Source: Pseudomonadota bacterium
GTDB taxonomy: Bacteria; Pseudomonadota; Alphaproteobacteria; Rhodobacterales; Rhodobacteraceae
DNA length: 64,000 nt
Reading direction: 5' to 3'
NCBI GenBank assembly: GCA_020161655.1
Contig: JAIUPC010000017.1
Coordinates: forward strand, 1-64,000
This document shows, piece by piece, positions 54,800 through 64,000 of the stretch; positions within the stretch are counted from its first letter, which is position 1; each line of letters starts with the position of its first letter. A program made the translations under genes and the position numbers. The notes below the pieces were generated by a model. It saw only the letters and a program-made list of their open reading frames with translations, was not told the origin of the DNA and searched no databases.

Positions 54800-55801
54800 T
54801 CAGAAGATCGACTTGAAATCCGCGATGTTCGACTTGTCGTAGACGAAGGGATCGGCCATCGCGCCTTCGTTGCTGTCGTCAAGCGTGACCTCACCCATGC
54901 GGCCCATCCCGATCTTGCCGCCGGGCTCTGCCTTGGCGTTCCCCTTGACGAGGTTGTAGGCGATCATCGTCGCCGAATAGCCAAGGTCGATCGGGTTCCA
55001 GATTGCGAAGGATTGCGAGGCGCCGGATTCGACCGCCGCCGCCATTTCCGAGGGCAGTCCAAGCCCGGTCACGTTGATCTGGCCGATCTTGCCCGCATCC
55101 GTCACCGCCTGCGCGGCGGCCACGATACCGACCGAGGTCGGCGCGATGATCGCCTTCAGGTTCGGATAGGTCTGCATCAACCCTTGCGTCTCGCGGTAGG
55201 ACTTGTCGGCAAGGTCGTCGCCATAGACGGTGCCGACGACATTGATGCCGGGATAATTCGGCAGGACCTTGTTCATCTCCTCGATCCAGGTGTTCTGGTT
55301 CGTGGCGGTGGCCGAGGCCGAAAGCACGGCGACATCGCCGCCATCGGGCAGATGATCGGCGGCAAGCTTGATGATCATGTTGCCGATGAGCGGGTTCGAC
55401 GAGGGGTTGAGGTGCATCTGGCGGCCTTCCGGCGCGACACCGGAGTCCCACGAGATGACGGTGATGCCGCGGTCCATCGCCTTCTTCAGCGCGGGCACGA
55501 GGGCGTCGCGGTCATTGGCGGAAATCGCGATGGCGTTGACCTGCTGTGCGATCAGGGCGTTGATGACCTCGATCTGGCCTTCCGCCGTGGTGTCGGTCGG
55601 ACCGGTGTAGATGATCTCCACATCGCCCAGTTCCTTGGCAGCCTCTTCGGCGCCCTTGTTCGCGGCCTCGAAGAAGCCGATGCCCAGCGCCTTGACGACG
55701 ATGGCGATGCGCGTCTTGTCCTGGGCCATCGCCGAGGTGCCCATGAGGCAGGCGGCGAGCGTCAGCCCGGCGGTCAGTGTTCCGAAAGTGCGGCGTTTCA
55801 T
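54800..55801 (-). CDS. rhaS: L-rhamnose-binding periplasmic protein
   Basis: A 333-residue binding protein of the RbsB (Peripla_BP_4) family. The signal region ends AMAQ, a normal signal peptidase I site, though an LAAC sequence at residues 15-18 also resembles a lipoprotein box. Ligand-side positions include RIAIVVKALGIGFFEAANKG and ISANDRDALVPALKKA. The start at 55801 has a GGGAGG site. Name and order follow the R. leguminosarum locus (RhaS there is the binding protein, not the AraC regulator of E. coli). Confidence 0.9.
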   Translation of the reverse strand: MKRRTFGTLTAGLTLAACLMGTSAMAQDKTRIAIVVKALGIGFFEAANKGAEEAAKELGDVEIIYTGPTDTTAEGQIEVINALIAQQVNAIAISANDRDALVPALKKAMDRGITVISWDSGVAPEGRQMHLNPSSNPLIGNMIIKLAADHLPDGGDVAVLSASATATNQNTWIEEMNKVLPNYPGINVVGTVYGDDLADKSYRETQGLMQTYPNLKAIIAPTSVGIVAAAQAVTDAGKIGQINVTGLGLPSEMAAAVESGASQSFAIWNPIDLGYSATMIAYNLVKGNAKAEPGGKIGMGRMGEVTLDDSNEGAMADPFVYDKSNIADFKSIF

Positions 55802-55850
55802 CTTGCTGAACCTCCCGTGTTTGCAAGTGTCTTCGGTCAAATGGCGGCGA

Positions 55851-56657
55851 TCAGGATGCCGCCCCTTCCTGCTGTTGCGCCGGCCCTTTCGGGACGACGA
55901 TCAGAGTGATGTCCGCCGCATCGAGCATGGCGGCGTCGCGGTCGGTGATGCCTTCATCGGTGATGAGCGTGTGCACCCGCCTGAGCGGGCAGAGGACAAG
56001 GCTCGACCGGTTGCGGAATTTCGAGGAATCGACGAGCAGGATCAGCTCCTCCGCCTGGCCGATCAGCTTCTGTTCGGCCTGGATCAGCAGGGGATCGGCC
56101 TCCATCAGGCCAAGCGGGCCGACGCCCTGGGCGCCCATGAACATGCGGCGGGCGTAGAAGTTCTTCGACACGTCATTGTCGAAGGGCGACAGGATGATGT
56201 TCTGTTCGCGGTAGATGGCGCCGCCGGGCAGCAGGACGGTGTTCTTCGAATGCTTGAGAAGATGCTCGGCGATCGGGAAGGAATTGGTGAAGACCTGGAG
56301 CCTGCGGCTCGCCAGGGGATGCACCATCTGGAAGGTCGTGGTGCCGCCGTTGATGATGATCGGCTCGCCATCCTCGCAAAGCTCCACCGCGGCGCGGGCG
56401 ATGGCCTGCTTTTCGGCGCTGTGGAGCTGTTCGTTGATGGAAAAGGGCCGCCCGGCGAGGCCGACAAGCTGCGGCGGATTGATCGATTCCGCCCCGCCCC
56501 GGATGCGGCGCAGTTTCTTTTGCTGGTCGAGCGTGGCGATGTCGCGGCGGATCGTCGCCTCGGAAGCGCCGGTCATGTTGCAAAGGTCGATGACGGTGAC
56601 CACGGGCCGGTCCTGAACTGCGGACAGAATGATCCTGTGGCGTTCCGTTTCGTGCAT
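55851..56657 (-). CDS. rhaR: DeoR-family regulator of the rhamnose locus
   Basis: A 268-residue DeoR-type repressor. The helix-turn-helix is at about residues 18-50 (VIDLCNMTGASEATIRRDIATL), followed by RIRGGAESI and the sugar-phosphate-sensing DeoRC domain with IIINGGTTTF. The ATG at 56657 has a GGGAGGG site; a 20-codon upstream extension would run into the operator and is not needed. It heads rhaRSTPQUK and faces rhaDI. The symmetric repeat array at 56704-56770 is its likely operator, so it probably controls both operons and itself. Confidence 0.9.
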   Translation of the reverse strand: MHETERHRIILSAVQDRPVVTVIDLCNMTGASEATIRRDIATLDQQKKLRRIRGGAESINPPQLVGLAGRPFSINEQLHSAEKQAIARAAVELCEDGEPIIINGGTTTFQMVHPLASRRLQVFTNSFPIAEHLLKHSKNTVLLPGGAIYREQNIILSPFDNDVSKNFYARRMFMGAQGVGPLGLMEADPLLIQAEQKLIGQAEELILLVDSSKFRNRSSLVLCPLRRVHTLITDEGITDRDAAMLDAADITLIVVPKGPAQQQEGAAS

Positions 56658-56703
56658 CTGACCCTCCCGTTGATGAGAAGGTTGAGCGGATTCGCCGGGT
56701 CTG

Positions 56704-56770
56704 TCAATCAAAAACAATCACAAACAATCATGCTGCAATGCAGAATGACTGAATATGATTGAAAATGATT
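56704..56770. promoter_or_regulatory. RhaR operator array: three plus three hexamers at 10-bp spacing
   Basis: CAATCA occurs at 56704-56709, 56714-56719 and 56724-56729, each ten bases apart. Inverted TGACTG and TGATTG copies lie at 56745-56750, 56755-56760 and 56765-56770, also ten bases apart. All pairs share one dyad centre at 56737, inside CTGCAATGCAG. The array occupies most of the region between rhaR and rhaD and places six half-sites on one DNA face. Assignment to RhaR is by position. Confidence 0.75.
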
Positions 56771-56845
56771 GACACAATGCCGCGCAGGCCGCAGGCTTTG
56801 CACAACAAAAGCTGCCGCGCAACCTGCGCCTGCCGGGAGGATACC

Positions 56846-58948
56846 ATGCCGAAAACAGCCGAAAGTCAGCGCCTTGAGAACCGCTGGGACGCGGCGAAGG
56901 CCAAGGGGATGAGCGAATCGGAAAAGCTCCTCTACCGGTCGAACCTCCTCGGCTCCGACAAGCGCATTACCAATTACGGCGGCGGCAATACCTCGGCCAA
57001 GGTGATGGAAAAGGACCCGCTGAGCGGCGCGGCAGTCGAGGTTCTCTGGGTCAAGGGATCGGGCGGCGATGTCGGCTCGATCAGGATGGACGGGTTTGCC
57101 ACGCTCTACATGGACAAGCTCCGCGCGCTGAAGGGCGTCTATCGCGGCGTGGAATTTGAAGATGAGATGGTCGGCTACCTGCCGCACTGCACCTTCAATC
57201 TCAACCCGCGTGCCGCTTCCATCGACACGCCGCTGCATGCCTATGTGCCGAAAGCCCATGTCGATCACATGCATCCGGATGCGATCATCGCCATCGCGGC
57301 GTCGAAGAATTCGAAGGCCCTGACGAAAGAGATCTTCGGCGATGAGATCGGCTGGCTGCCATGGAAGCGGCCGGGCTACGAGCTCGGGCTGTGGCTGGAG
57401 AAGTTCTGCAAGGACAATCCTGCGGCCAAGGGCGTGGTTCTGGAAAGTCACGGGCTTTTCACCTGGGCCGACGATGCGAAGGATTGCTACGACCTGACGC
57501 TCCGCGTGATCCAGCAGGCGATGGACTGGTTTGGCGAAAAGACGGCCGGTGTCGCGGCCTTTGGCGGGGCGGTGCACGCTAGCCTGCCGCCCGCCGAACG
57601 CCGTGCCGTGGCGGCGCGGCTGATGCCAGCGATCCGGGGGATGGTCTCCGGCCAGCAGCCGATGGTCGGGCATTTCGACGATTCCGAAGCGGTGCTTGAG
57701 TTCGTGAATGCGCGCGACATGAAGCCCCTCGCCGCGCTCGGCACCTCTTGCCCGGATCACTTCCTCAGGACCAAGATCAGGCCGCTGGTGGTGGATTTCG
57801 ACCCCGCGAAGGCCGATGTGGACAAGACCCTCGCCGGTCTCGATGCCGCCGTTGCCGCCTACCGCGACGGTTACGCCGTCTATTACGACCGCAGCAAGCA
57901 TCCCGACAGCCCGGCGCTGCGCGACCCCAACGCGGTCGTCTATCTGGTGCCGGGGGTGGGGATGTTGACCTTCGCAAAGGACAAGGCGACGGCGCGGATT
58001 TCGGGGGAGTTCTACGTCAACGCCATCAACGTCATGCGCGGGGCATCCTCGGTCAGCACCTATGTCGGCCTGCCGGAACAAGAGGCTTTCGACATAGAAT
58101 ACTGGCTGCTTGAGGAAGCGAAGCTGCAACGGATGCCGAAGCCGAAATCGCTGGCGGGGCGCGTGGCGCTTGTCACCGGCGGCGCCGGTGGCATCGGCTC
58201 GGCAACGGCGGAGCGCTACTTGGCCGAGGGCGCCTGCGTCATGCTCGCCGATATCGACGAAAAGGCGCTGGGCGAGACCGGCGCGGCGCTGGCCAAGCAG
58301 TACGGCAAGGACATGGTGCGCACGGTCGCGATGAACGTGACCGATGAGGGCGCCGTCGCCGCCGCTTTCGCCAGCGCAGCGGTGGAATTCGGCGGGCTCG
58401 ACATCCTCGTGTCGAACGCGGGGATCGCCTCGTCGGCGCCGGTCGAGGAGACCTCGCTCGCGCTCTGGAACCGCAACATGGATATCCTCTCCACCGGCTA
58501 TTTCCTTGTCAGCCGCGAGGCGTTCCGACTGATGCGCGGGCAGAAGATGGGCGGATCGCTCGTCTTCATCGCCTCGAAGAACGGGCTGGCGGCCTCGCCC
58601 AATGCCTCGGCCTATTGCACGGCGAAGGCCTCGGAAATTCACCTCGCGCGCTGCCTTGCGCTGGAAGGGGCGGAGGCTGGCATCCGCGTCAACGTGGTCA
58701 ACCCGGATGCGGTCCTGCGCGGGTCGAAGATCTGGTCGGGCGAATGGCTGGATCAGCGCGCCTCGACCTACAAGACCGACAAGGACGGGCTGGAGGAGAT
58801 GTACCGCCAGCGGTCCATGCTGAAGCGGTCGGTCTACCCCGAGGATATCGCCGAGGCGGCCTATTTCTTCGCCTCCGACCGCTCGGCAAAATCGACCGGC
58901 AACATCCTGAACGTGGATGCGGGCAACGTGCAGGCGTTCACGCGCTAA
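56846..58948 (+). CDS. rhaD: Bifunctional rhamnulose-1-phosphate aldolase/lactaldehyde dehydrogenase
   Basis: A 700-residue fusion. Residues 1-430 are a class II aldolase with HVDHMHPDAI near residue 138, whose histidines bind zinc; it splits rhamnulose 1-phosphate into DHAP and L-lactaldehyde. Residues 435-700 are a short-chain dehydrogenase with TGGAGGIG and the catalytic YCTAK near residue 589; it oxidises lactaldehyde to lactate. The start at 56846 has a GGGAGG site. rhaI follows after 12 bases. This fused form is usual in alphaproteobacteria and differs from the separate RhaD of E. coli. Confidence 0.95.
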   Translation: MPKTAESQRLENRWDAAKAKGMSESEKLLYRSNLLGSDKRITNYGGGNTSAKVMEKDPLSGAAVEVLWVKGSGGDVGSIRMDGFATLYMDKLRALKGVYRGVEFEDEMVGYLPHCTFNLNPRAASIDTPLHAYVPKAHVDHMHPDAIIAIAASKNSKALTKEIFGDEIGWLPWKRPGYELGLWLEKFCKDNPAAKGVVLESHGLFTWADDAKDCYDLTLRVIQQAMDWFGEKTAGVAAFGGAVHASLPPAERRAVAARLMPAIRGMVSGQQPMVGHFDDSEAVLEFVNARDMKPLAALGTSCPDHFLRTKIRPLVVDFDPAKADVDKTLAGLDAAVAAYRDGYAVYYDRSKHPDSPALRDPNAVVYLVPGVGMLTFAKDKATARISGEFYVNAINVMRGASSVSTYVGLPEQEAFDIEYWLLEEAKLQRMPKPKSLAGRVALVTGGAGGIGSATAERYLAEGACVMLADIDEKALGETGAALAKQYGKDMVRTVAMNVTDEGAVAAAFASAAVEFGGLDILVSNAGIASSAPVEETSLALWNRNMDILSTGYFLVSREAFRLMRGQKMGGSLVFIASKNGLAASPNASAYCTAKASEIHLARCLALEGAEAGIRVNVVNPDAVLRGSKIWSGEWLDQRASTYKTDKDGLEEMYRQRSMLKRSVYPEDIAEAAYFFASDRSAKSTGNILNVDAGNVQAFTR

Positions 58949-58960
58949 AGGGGGCAAGGC

Positions 58961-60205
58961 ATGACAACGCGGTATGAGACGGCCCGGCAGGTCTTTGCGG
59001 ACTGGGGCGTGGATGCGGAACGGGCACTGACGCGCCTCGCCGGTATCCCGATCTCGGTCCATTGCTGGCAGGGCGATGACGTGGGCGGCTTCGAGAGGAA
59101 GTCCGGCAGCTCCGGCGGCGGCATCCAGGCGACCGGCAACCATCCCGGCCGCGCCCGGACCCCGCAGGAGTTGCGCGCCGATCTGGAGTTCGCCTATGCC
59201 AATATCCCAGGCAAGCACCGGCTGAACCTTCACGCCTGCTACCTCGATACCGATGAAAGCCCCGACCGCGACGGGATCGAGTACCGGCATTTCGAGCCTT
59301 GGGTCGACTGGGCCAAGGACATCGGCATCGGCATCGACTTCAATCCGACTTTCTTTGCCCATGCAAAGGCCGACGACAACCTGACGCTCAGCCACCCCGA
59401 CAAGGGCATCCGCGACTTCTGGATCGAACACGGCCGCCGCTCGCGCGAGATCGCGGCAGGGATCGGCAAGGCGCTGGGGAGCGCTGCCGTCAACAACATC
59501 TGGGTGCCGGACGGCTACAAGGACACGCCCGTCGACCGGATGGCGGCGCGGCGGCGGCTGGAAGGATCGCTCGACGCGATGCTGGCGGAGAAGCAGGACC
59601 GGGCAGCGATGCTTGATGCCGTGGAATCAAAGCTCTTCGGCATCGGGGTTGAGGCCTGCACCGTCGGCAGCCATGAATTCTACCTTGGCTATGCCATCCG
59701 CAAGAATACGCTCCTCTGCCTCGACATGGGCCATTTCCACCCGACCGAGAACATCGCCGACAAGCTTTCGTCGGTAGCGCTTTCGGTGGGTGAGATCCTT
59801 CTTCATGTCTCGCGCCCGATGCGCTGGGACAGCGACCATGTGATCCTTCTGAACGACGACATCCTCGCGATGGCTCAGGAACTGGTCTTTGCCGATCTTC
59901 TTGGCCGCACCCACATCGGCCTCGATTTCTTCGATGCCACCATCAGCCGGACCGCCGCCTGGGTGATCGGCACGCGCAACATGCAAAAGGCGCTGCTTCG
60001 GGCGCTGCTTCTGCCCGAGGCGCGGCTGAAGGCGGCGGAGGAACGGCTCGACTTCACCGGGCGGCTGCTCTGGACCGAAGAGGCGAAGGACCTGCCCTTC
60101 GCCGCCATCTGGGACGAGTTCTGCGCGCGGAACGAGGTTCCGACCGGCCAACCGTTCATCGCCAGTCTTGAGGCCTATCAGGCGAAGGTCGCCGGGCGCG
60201 GCTGA
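58961..60205 (+). CDS. rhaI: L-rhamnose isomerase, rhizobial type
   Basis: A 414-residue TIM-barrel enzyme converting L-rhamnose to L-rhamnulose. It belongs to the Rhizobium/Pseudomonas RhaI branch rather than E. coli RhaA. Family segments are HCWQGDDVGGFE, FNPTFFAHAKADDNLTLS, LCLDMGHFHPTENIADK and SDHVILLNDDI, which carry the metal ligands. It is last in rhaDI. With RhaK, RhaU and RhaD the window contains the whole route from rhamnose to DHAP and lactate. Confidence 0.95.
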   Translation: MTTRYETARQVFADWGVDAERALTRLAGIPISVHCWQGDDVGGFERKSGSSGGGIQATGNHPGRARTPQELRADLEFAYANIPGKHRLNLHACYLDTDESPDRDGIEYRHFEPWVDWAKDIGIGIDFNPTFFAHAKADDNLTLSHPDKGIRDFWIEHGRRSREIAAGIGKALGSAAVNNIWVPDGYKDTPVDRMAARRRLEGSLDAMLAEKQDRAAMLDAVESKLFGIGVEACTVGSHEFYLGYAIRKNTLLCLDMGHFHPTENIADKLSSVALSVGEILLHVSRPMRWDSDHVILLNDDILAMAQELVFADLLGRTHIGLDFFDATISRTAAWVIGTRNMQKALLRALLLPEARLKAAEERLDFTGRLLWTEEAKDLPFAAIWDEFCARNEVPTGQPFIASLEAYQAKVAGRG

Positions 60206-60213
60206 TCGCGACT

Positions 60214-60228
60214 GCCCGGAAACCGGGC
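60214..60228 (+). terminator. Weak terminator hairpin after rhaDI
   Basis: GCCCGG and CCGGGC pair around AAA nine bases after the rhaI stop. The following sequence has only a short T run (ATTT), so termination may be incomplete. Confidence 0.4.
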
Positions 60229-60335
60229 GTCGGGCGATTTCTGCCGGATAAAGTGACTTCGCCTGCGTTTTGCCGCTGGCCTCGGCGCGCGTCCGCCCTA
60301 AACATGGGCGGGCGACCGACCGAGCGAGCACCCGA

Positions 60336-63300
60336 ATGGCGATCCACGCGAGCATCTACCACCTGACCCATTACAGCTATGACCGCCCGGTCATGCTCGG
60401 GCCCCAGATCATCCGCCTGAGGCCCGCGCCGCATTCGCGGACCCGCGTGATCTCGCATTCCCTGAAGGTCAGCCCCGGCGGCCATTTCGTCAACCACCAG
60501 CAGGACCCCTATGGCAACTGGCTCGCCCGCTTTGTCTTCCCCGAGCCGGTCAGGGAGCTGAAGATCGAGGTCGATCTTGTCGCCGACATGACCGTCTACA
60601 ACCCCTTCGACTTCTTCGTCGAGGAAAGCGCAGAATTCTGGCCCTTCGACTATCCGGCGGACCTGCGGGAAGATCTCGTGATCTACCGGACGCCAGAGCC
60701 CGCCGACCTGCGGCTCGCGGCCTTCGTCGCCTCCGTGGACCGGTCCCGGATAAGGACCACCGACTTTCTCGTCGGCCTCAACGCCCGCATCGCCGCAGAG
60801 GTCAACTACACCATCCGCATGGAGCCGGGCGTGCAGACGCCGGAAGAGACGCTCACGAAGAAATCCGGCTCCTGCCGGGATTCGAGCTGGCTGCTGGTGC
60901 AGGTGCTGCGCCACCTCGGTTTCGCCGCGCGCTTCGTCTCGGGCTACCTGATCCAGCTTGCGCCTGATCTGAAGTCGCTCGATGGCCCTTCGGGGACGGA
61001 GCACGACTTCACCGACCTTCATGCCTGGTGCGAGGTCTATATCCCCGGCGCGGGCTGGATCGGTCTCGACCCGACCTCGGGCCTTCTGACCGGCGAAAGC
61101 CACATCCCCCTGGCCGCGACCCCGCATTACCGGAACGCCGCACCTATCTCGGGCGGGTTCACGGCGGCCGGAACACCGGAAGTCACCTTCGATTTCGACA
61201 TGAAGGTGCGCCGGGTGGCCGAGCATCCGCGCATCACCAAGCCATTTTCGGATGAGGCCTGGGACCGGCTGAACGCCCTTGGCCGCAAGGTGGACCAAGC
61301 GCTGACTGAAGGCGATGTGCGCCTGACGATGGGGGGCGAGCCGACCTTCGTCTCCATCGACGATTTCGAAAGCGAGGAATGGAACACCGCCGCCGTCGGG
61401 CCGGACAAACGGGCGCTCGCCGATACGTTGATCCGCCGCCTGCGCGACCGTTTCGCGCCGGGCGGGTTCCTGCATTACGGGCAGGGCAAATGGTATCCCG
61501 GCGAAAGCCTGCCGCGCTGGACCTTTTCGCTCTACTGGCGTCGCGACGGGAAGCCCGTCTGGGGCGATGAGACGCTGATTGCCAAGGAGGGCGCTGACAC
61601 CGGCGCAGGCGAGGCTGAAGCAGGGGCGCTCACCCACGGCATCGCCACGCGGCTTGGGATCGAGGCGGATTTCGCCGTGCCGGTATTCGAGGACCCGGCG
61701 GAATGGATGCTGAAGGAGGGCAACCTCCCCGCCAATGTCACGCCCGAGGACAGCAAGCTGAAGAACCCCGAGGATCGCGCCCGCTTCGCCCGCGTCTTTG
61801 AGCGCGGCCTCGACAAGCCCACCGGCTATGTCCTGCCGATCCAGCGCTGGCAGGCCAAGGCCGAGGGGCATCGCTGGCGGTCGGAAAAGTGGAAGGCGAG
61901 GCGCGGCAAGCTCTTCCTCATTCCCGGCGACAGCCCGGCGGGCTTCCGGCTGCCCTTGGGCGCGCTGCCCTGGGTGCCGCCGGCGCAGTATCCCTATCAC
62001 TTCGTCACCGACCCTTCGGTGCCGCGCGGGCCCTTGCCGGATTTCCACCGGGCGGCAGAGGAAACTCTGGTGCCCGAGACCGACCGCACCCGCACCCAGC
62101 CGGTGTCAGAGGCGCAATCCGCCCCGCCCGGACAGGAGATCGTGGAGCAGGAGCTGGGCGCCATCGGCGGCGTCGTCCGCACCGCGATTTCGGTCGAGCC
62201 GCGCGACGGACGGCTTTGCGTCTTCATGCCGCCGACCGAAGACCTTGAGGATTACCTTGAACTCATTGCCGCCGCCGAAGGCAGCGCCAAGGCGCTGGGC
62301 CTTGCAATCCATATCGAAGGCTACGCCCCGCCGAACGACCCGCGCCTGAACGTGATCCGCGTCGCCCCCGACCCCGGCGTGATCGAGGTCAACATCCACC
62401 CGGCCCATAGCTGGGACGATTGCGTGGCGACAACCGAAGCGATCTACGAAGAGGCGCGGCAATCAAGGCTTGGCGCCGACAAGTTCATGATCGACGGCCG
62501 CCATACCGGCACCGGCGGCGGCAACCATGTCGTCGTCGGCGGCGGTACGCTTCTCGACAGCCCGTTCCTGAGGCGGCCCGATCTTCTCAAATCGCTGATC
62601 CTCATCTGGCAGCGCCATCCCTCGCTCAGCTACCTCTTCGCCGGCCTCTTCATCGGCCCGACCTCACAGGCCCCCCGGATCGATGAGGCGCGGCATGACA
62701 CGCTTTACGAGCTTGAGATTGCGCTGTCGCAACTGAAGCCGCCCGCTGAAGGGCAGGTGCCGCCGCCATGGCTGGTGGACCGGCTCTTGCGCAACATGCT
62801 GACCGACGTGACCGGCAATACCCACCGGGCCGAGATCTGCATCGACAAGCTTTTCTCGCCCGACGGGCCGACCGGGCGCCTTGGCCTCGTGGAGTTCCGC
62901 GGCTTCGAGATGCCGCCCCATCCGCGCATGAGCCTTGCGCAGCAGCTTCTTCTTCGCGCCATCATCGCGCGGTGCTGGCAAAACCCGGTCGAAGGCCGCC
63001 CGGTGCGCTGGGGCACGGTGCTGCATGACCGCTTCATGCTGCCGCACTACCTTTGGGAAGATTTCCGCGACCTTATCGCCGACCTTGGCCGCCACGGCTT
63101 CGACCTCGATCCGGTCTGGTTCGAGGCACAGGCCGAATTCCGTTTCCCCTTCTGCGGCCAGATCGAGGCGGAGGGCGTGCATCTGGAGATCCGCCAGGCG
63201 CTGGAACCCTGGCATGTGCTTGGCGAAACCGGCGCCATCGGCGGCACCGTCCGCTATACCGACAGTTCGGTCGAGCGCTTGCAGGTGAAGCTGACGACGC

Positions 63301-63695
63301 TGCATCAGGACCGCTACCGGGTGACGTGCAACCGCCGCCCGGTGCCTTTGGCCCGCACCCGGACATCGGGCGTCTCGGTCGCCGGGGTGCGCTACAAGGC
63401 CTGGCAACCGGGCGAGGCGCTGCATCCGACGCTGCCGGTCAACGCGCCCCTGACCTTCGACATCTACGATGACTGGACCGGCCGCGCCCTTGCAGGCTGT
63501 GTCTATCACGTCGCCCATCCCGGCGGGCGGAACTACGACACCTTCCCGGTCAACGGCAATGAGGCCGAGGCGCGGCGGCTGGCGCGGTTCGAAGCCAATG
63601 GCCACCTTCCTGGCGCCTACCGGCCCGAACCGGAAACCCCGCACCCGGAATTTCCGATGACGCTTGACCTCAGACGGCCGGTGGGCCTCCACTAG
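60336..63695 (+). CDS. Transglutaminase-like protein with DUF2126 domain
   Basis: A 1119-residue protein. Residues 1-300 form a transglutaminase-like cysteine protease fold with the triad Cys180 ([10 protein letters not shown]), His229 ([12 protein letters not shown]) and Asp245 (LDPTSG). The rest, from about residue 315 ([19 protein letters not shown]), is the large DUF2126 region. No signal peptide is seen. The gene starts at 60336, where homology begins; an upstream 22-codon extension is not supported. Eighteen bases downstream begins a circularly permuted ATP-grasp gene, and the two types of gene are commonly neighbours. The pair is suspected to make or process a peptide, but no reaction is known. 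Confidence 0.88.
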   Translation: MAIHASIYHLTHYSYDRPVMLGPQIIRLRPAPHSRTRVISHSLKVSPGGHFVNHQQDPYGNWLARFVFPEPVRELKIEVDLVADMTVYNPFDFFVEESAEFWPFDYPADLREDLVIYRTPEPADLRLAAFVASVDRSRIRTTDFLVGLNARIAAEVNYTIRMEPGVQTPEETLTKKSGSCRDSSWLLVQVLRHLGFAARFVSGYLIQLAPDLKSLDGPSGTEHDFTDLHAWCEVYIPGAGWIGLDPTSGLLTGESHIPLAATPHYRNAAPISGGFTAAGTPEVTFDFDMKVRRVAEHPRITKPFSDEAWDRLNALGRKVDQALTEGDVRLTMGGEPTFVSIDDFESEEWNTAAVGPDKRALADTLIRRLRDRFAPGGFLHYGQGKWYPGESLPRWTFSLYWRRDGKPVWGDETLIAKEGADTGAGEAEAGALTHGIATRLGIEADFAVPVFEDPAEWMLKEGNLPANVTPEDSKLKNPEDRARFARVFERGLDKPTGYVLPIQRWQAKAEGHRWRSEKWKARRGKLFLIPGDSPAGFRLPLGALPWVPPAQYPYHFVTDPSVPRGPLPDFHRAAEETLVPETDRTRTQPVSEAQSAPPGQEIVEQELGAIGGVVRTAISVEPRDGRLCVFMPPTEDLEDYLELIAAAEGSAKALGLAIHIEGYAPPNDPRLNVIRVAPDPGVIEVNIHPAHSWDDCVATTEAIYEEARQSRLGADKFMIDGRHTGTGGGNHVVVGGGTLLDSPFLRRPDLLKSLILIWQRHPSLSYLFAGLFIGPTSQAPRIDEARHDTLYELEIALSQLKPPAEGQVPPPWLVDRLLRNMLTDVTGNTHRAEICIDKLFSPDGPTGRLGLVEFRGFEMPPHPRMSLAQQLLLRAIIARCWQNPVEGRPVRWGTVLHDRFMLPHYLWEDFRDLIADLGRHGFDLDPVWFEAQAEFRFPFCGQIEAEGVHLEIRQALEPWHVLGETGAIGGTVRYTDSSVERLQVKLTTLHQDRYRVTCNRRPVPLARTRTSGVSVAGVRYKAWQPGEALHPTLPVNAPLTFDIYDDWTGRALAGCVYHVAHPGGRNYDTFPVNGNEAEARRLARFEANGHLPGAYRPEPETPHPEFPMTLDLRRPVGLH

Positions 63696-63713
63696 CGCTG
63701 TTCGAGGAGGCCG

Positions 63714-64000
63714 ATGCAACAGCGCAACCCCAACCATGCCGAAGACCCGCGCCTGCGGGCATACCGGCCCGCACCCGGCGTCCCCGACGAGCTTTTCGAC
63801 GCCGAGGGCAGGCTGAGGCCGGTCTGGAAGCCGTTCATCGACCAGTTCCTTGGCCTTTCCCCCGATGACATCGCCGCCCGGTTCGAACGCGGCGACCAGT
63901 ATCTGCGCGAGGCCGGGGTCTACTTCCGGCGCTATTCCAGCGACCCGACGCAAGAACGGGAATGGCCACTGAGCCATGTGCCGGTGATCCTCGGCGGCAG
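63714..64000 (+). CDS. Circularly permuted ATP-grasp protein, 5' end only
   Basis: The frame opens at an ATG at 63714 behind a GAGGAGG site and runs without a stop to the window edge, giving 95 codons. The visible N-terminus (HAEDPRLRAYRPAPGVPDEL, then WKPFIDQFLGLSPDDIAARF and VYFRRYSS) matches circularly permuted ATP-grasp type 2 proteins. These normally stand next to transglutaminase/DUF2126 and alpha-E domain genes. The catalytic residues lie outside the window. Confidence 0.8.
   Translation, partial: MQQRNPNHAEDPRLRAYRPAPGVPDELFDAEGRLRPVWKPFIDQFLGLSPDDIAARFERGDQYLREAGVYFRRYSSDPTQEREWPLSHVPVILGG

Noticed and set aside
56708-59431. Open frame of 907 codons on the minus strand
   Set aside because: It is antisense to rhaD and rhaI, both complete enzymes, and shows no recognisable domain. 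It would also cross the RhaR operator.
60156-62048. Open frame of 630 codons on the minus strand
   Set aside because: It is antisense to the transglutaminase/DUF2126 gene, with low-complexity composition and no motif.

Overview
The window is GC-rich, densely packed chromosomal DNA from an alphaproteobacterium, most likely a member of the Rhodobacterales. The evidence is the xdhABC-type xanthine dehydrogenase, the hisS-hisZ-hisG block with a short HisG, a DUF1489 gene, a VPLPA-CTERM-type surface protein, and a rhamnose locus arranged as in Rhizobium leguminosarum. Genes are often joined by ATGA or TGATG overlaps. I see no rRNA, tRNA, CRISPR array, prophage or insertion sequence. Both ends cut through genes.

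Positions 1-9400 hold a cut-off membrane protein, then a minus-strand run (DUF2269 membrane protein, dnaE, phospholipase D-like protein). They also hold a plus-strand ArsR/SRPBCC/SRPBCC operon, a small monooxygenase-like protein, an inverted-repeat element and a DUF6544 gene. Positions 9659-18967 form one purine unit: xdhA, xdhB and xdhC run directly into an ABC importer of the BMP (nucleoside/purine) class, closed by a clear terminator. Positions 19398-24339 carry single genes: a VPLPA-CTERM protein, a FieF-like metal exporter, an SH3 protein, a 2-hydroxyacid dehydrogenase, a small membrane-anchored protein and a quinone oxidoreductase.

Positions 24431-30919 are the best candidate for an undescribed system. 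A GntR/UTRA regulator with its own promoter and palindromic operator leads an overlapping operon of an ADP-ribosylglycohydrolase-family hydrolase, a PfkB sugar kinase and a four-gene PotFBCA-like importer. The logic is import, glycosidic cleavage and phosphorylation of the released sugar; the substrate is unknown. Positions 30929-41604 are an ectoine/hydroxyectoine catabolic locus. The minus strand has doeA, an M20 deacylase, a DMT transporter and an FCD-type GntR regulator. The plus strand has ehuBCDA, eutB, eutC and an aminotransferase. A 31-codon remnant of an aldehyde dehydrogenase lies where doeC/ssd is expected.

Positions 41608-49536 are mostly housekeeping: an AbrB-family transporter, a hairpin-rich gap, slyX, hisS-hisZ-hisG, DUF1489 and the class II ribonucleotide reductase nrdJ. 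Positions 49544-60205 are a complete L-rhamnose regulon. rhaRSTPQUK runs leftward and rhaDI rightward, with a symmetric operator array of three plus three hexamers at 10-bp spacing between them. The window ends with a transglutaminase/DUF2126 protein and the start of a circularly permuted ATP-grasp gene, a paired system of unclear function.
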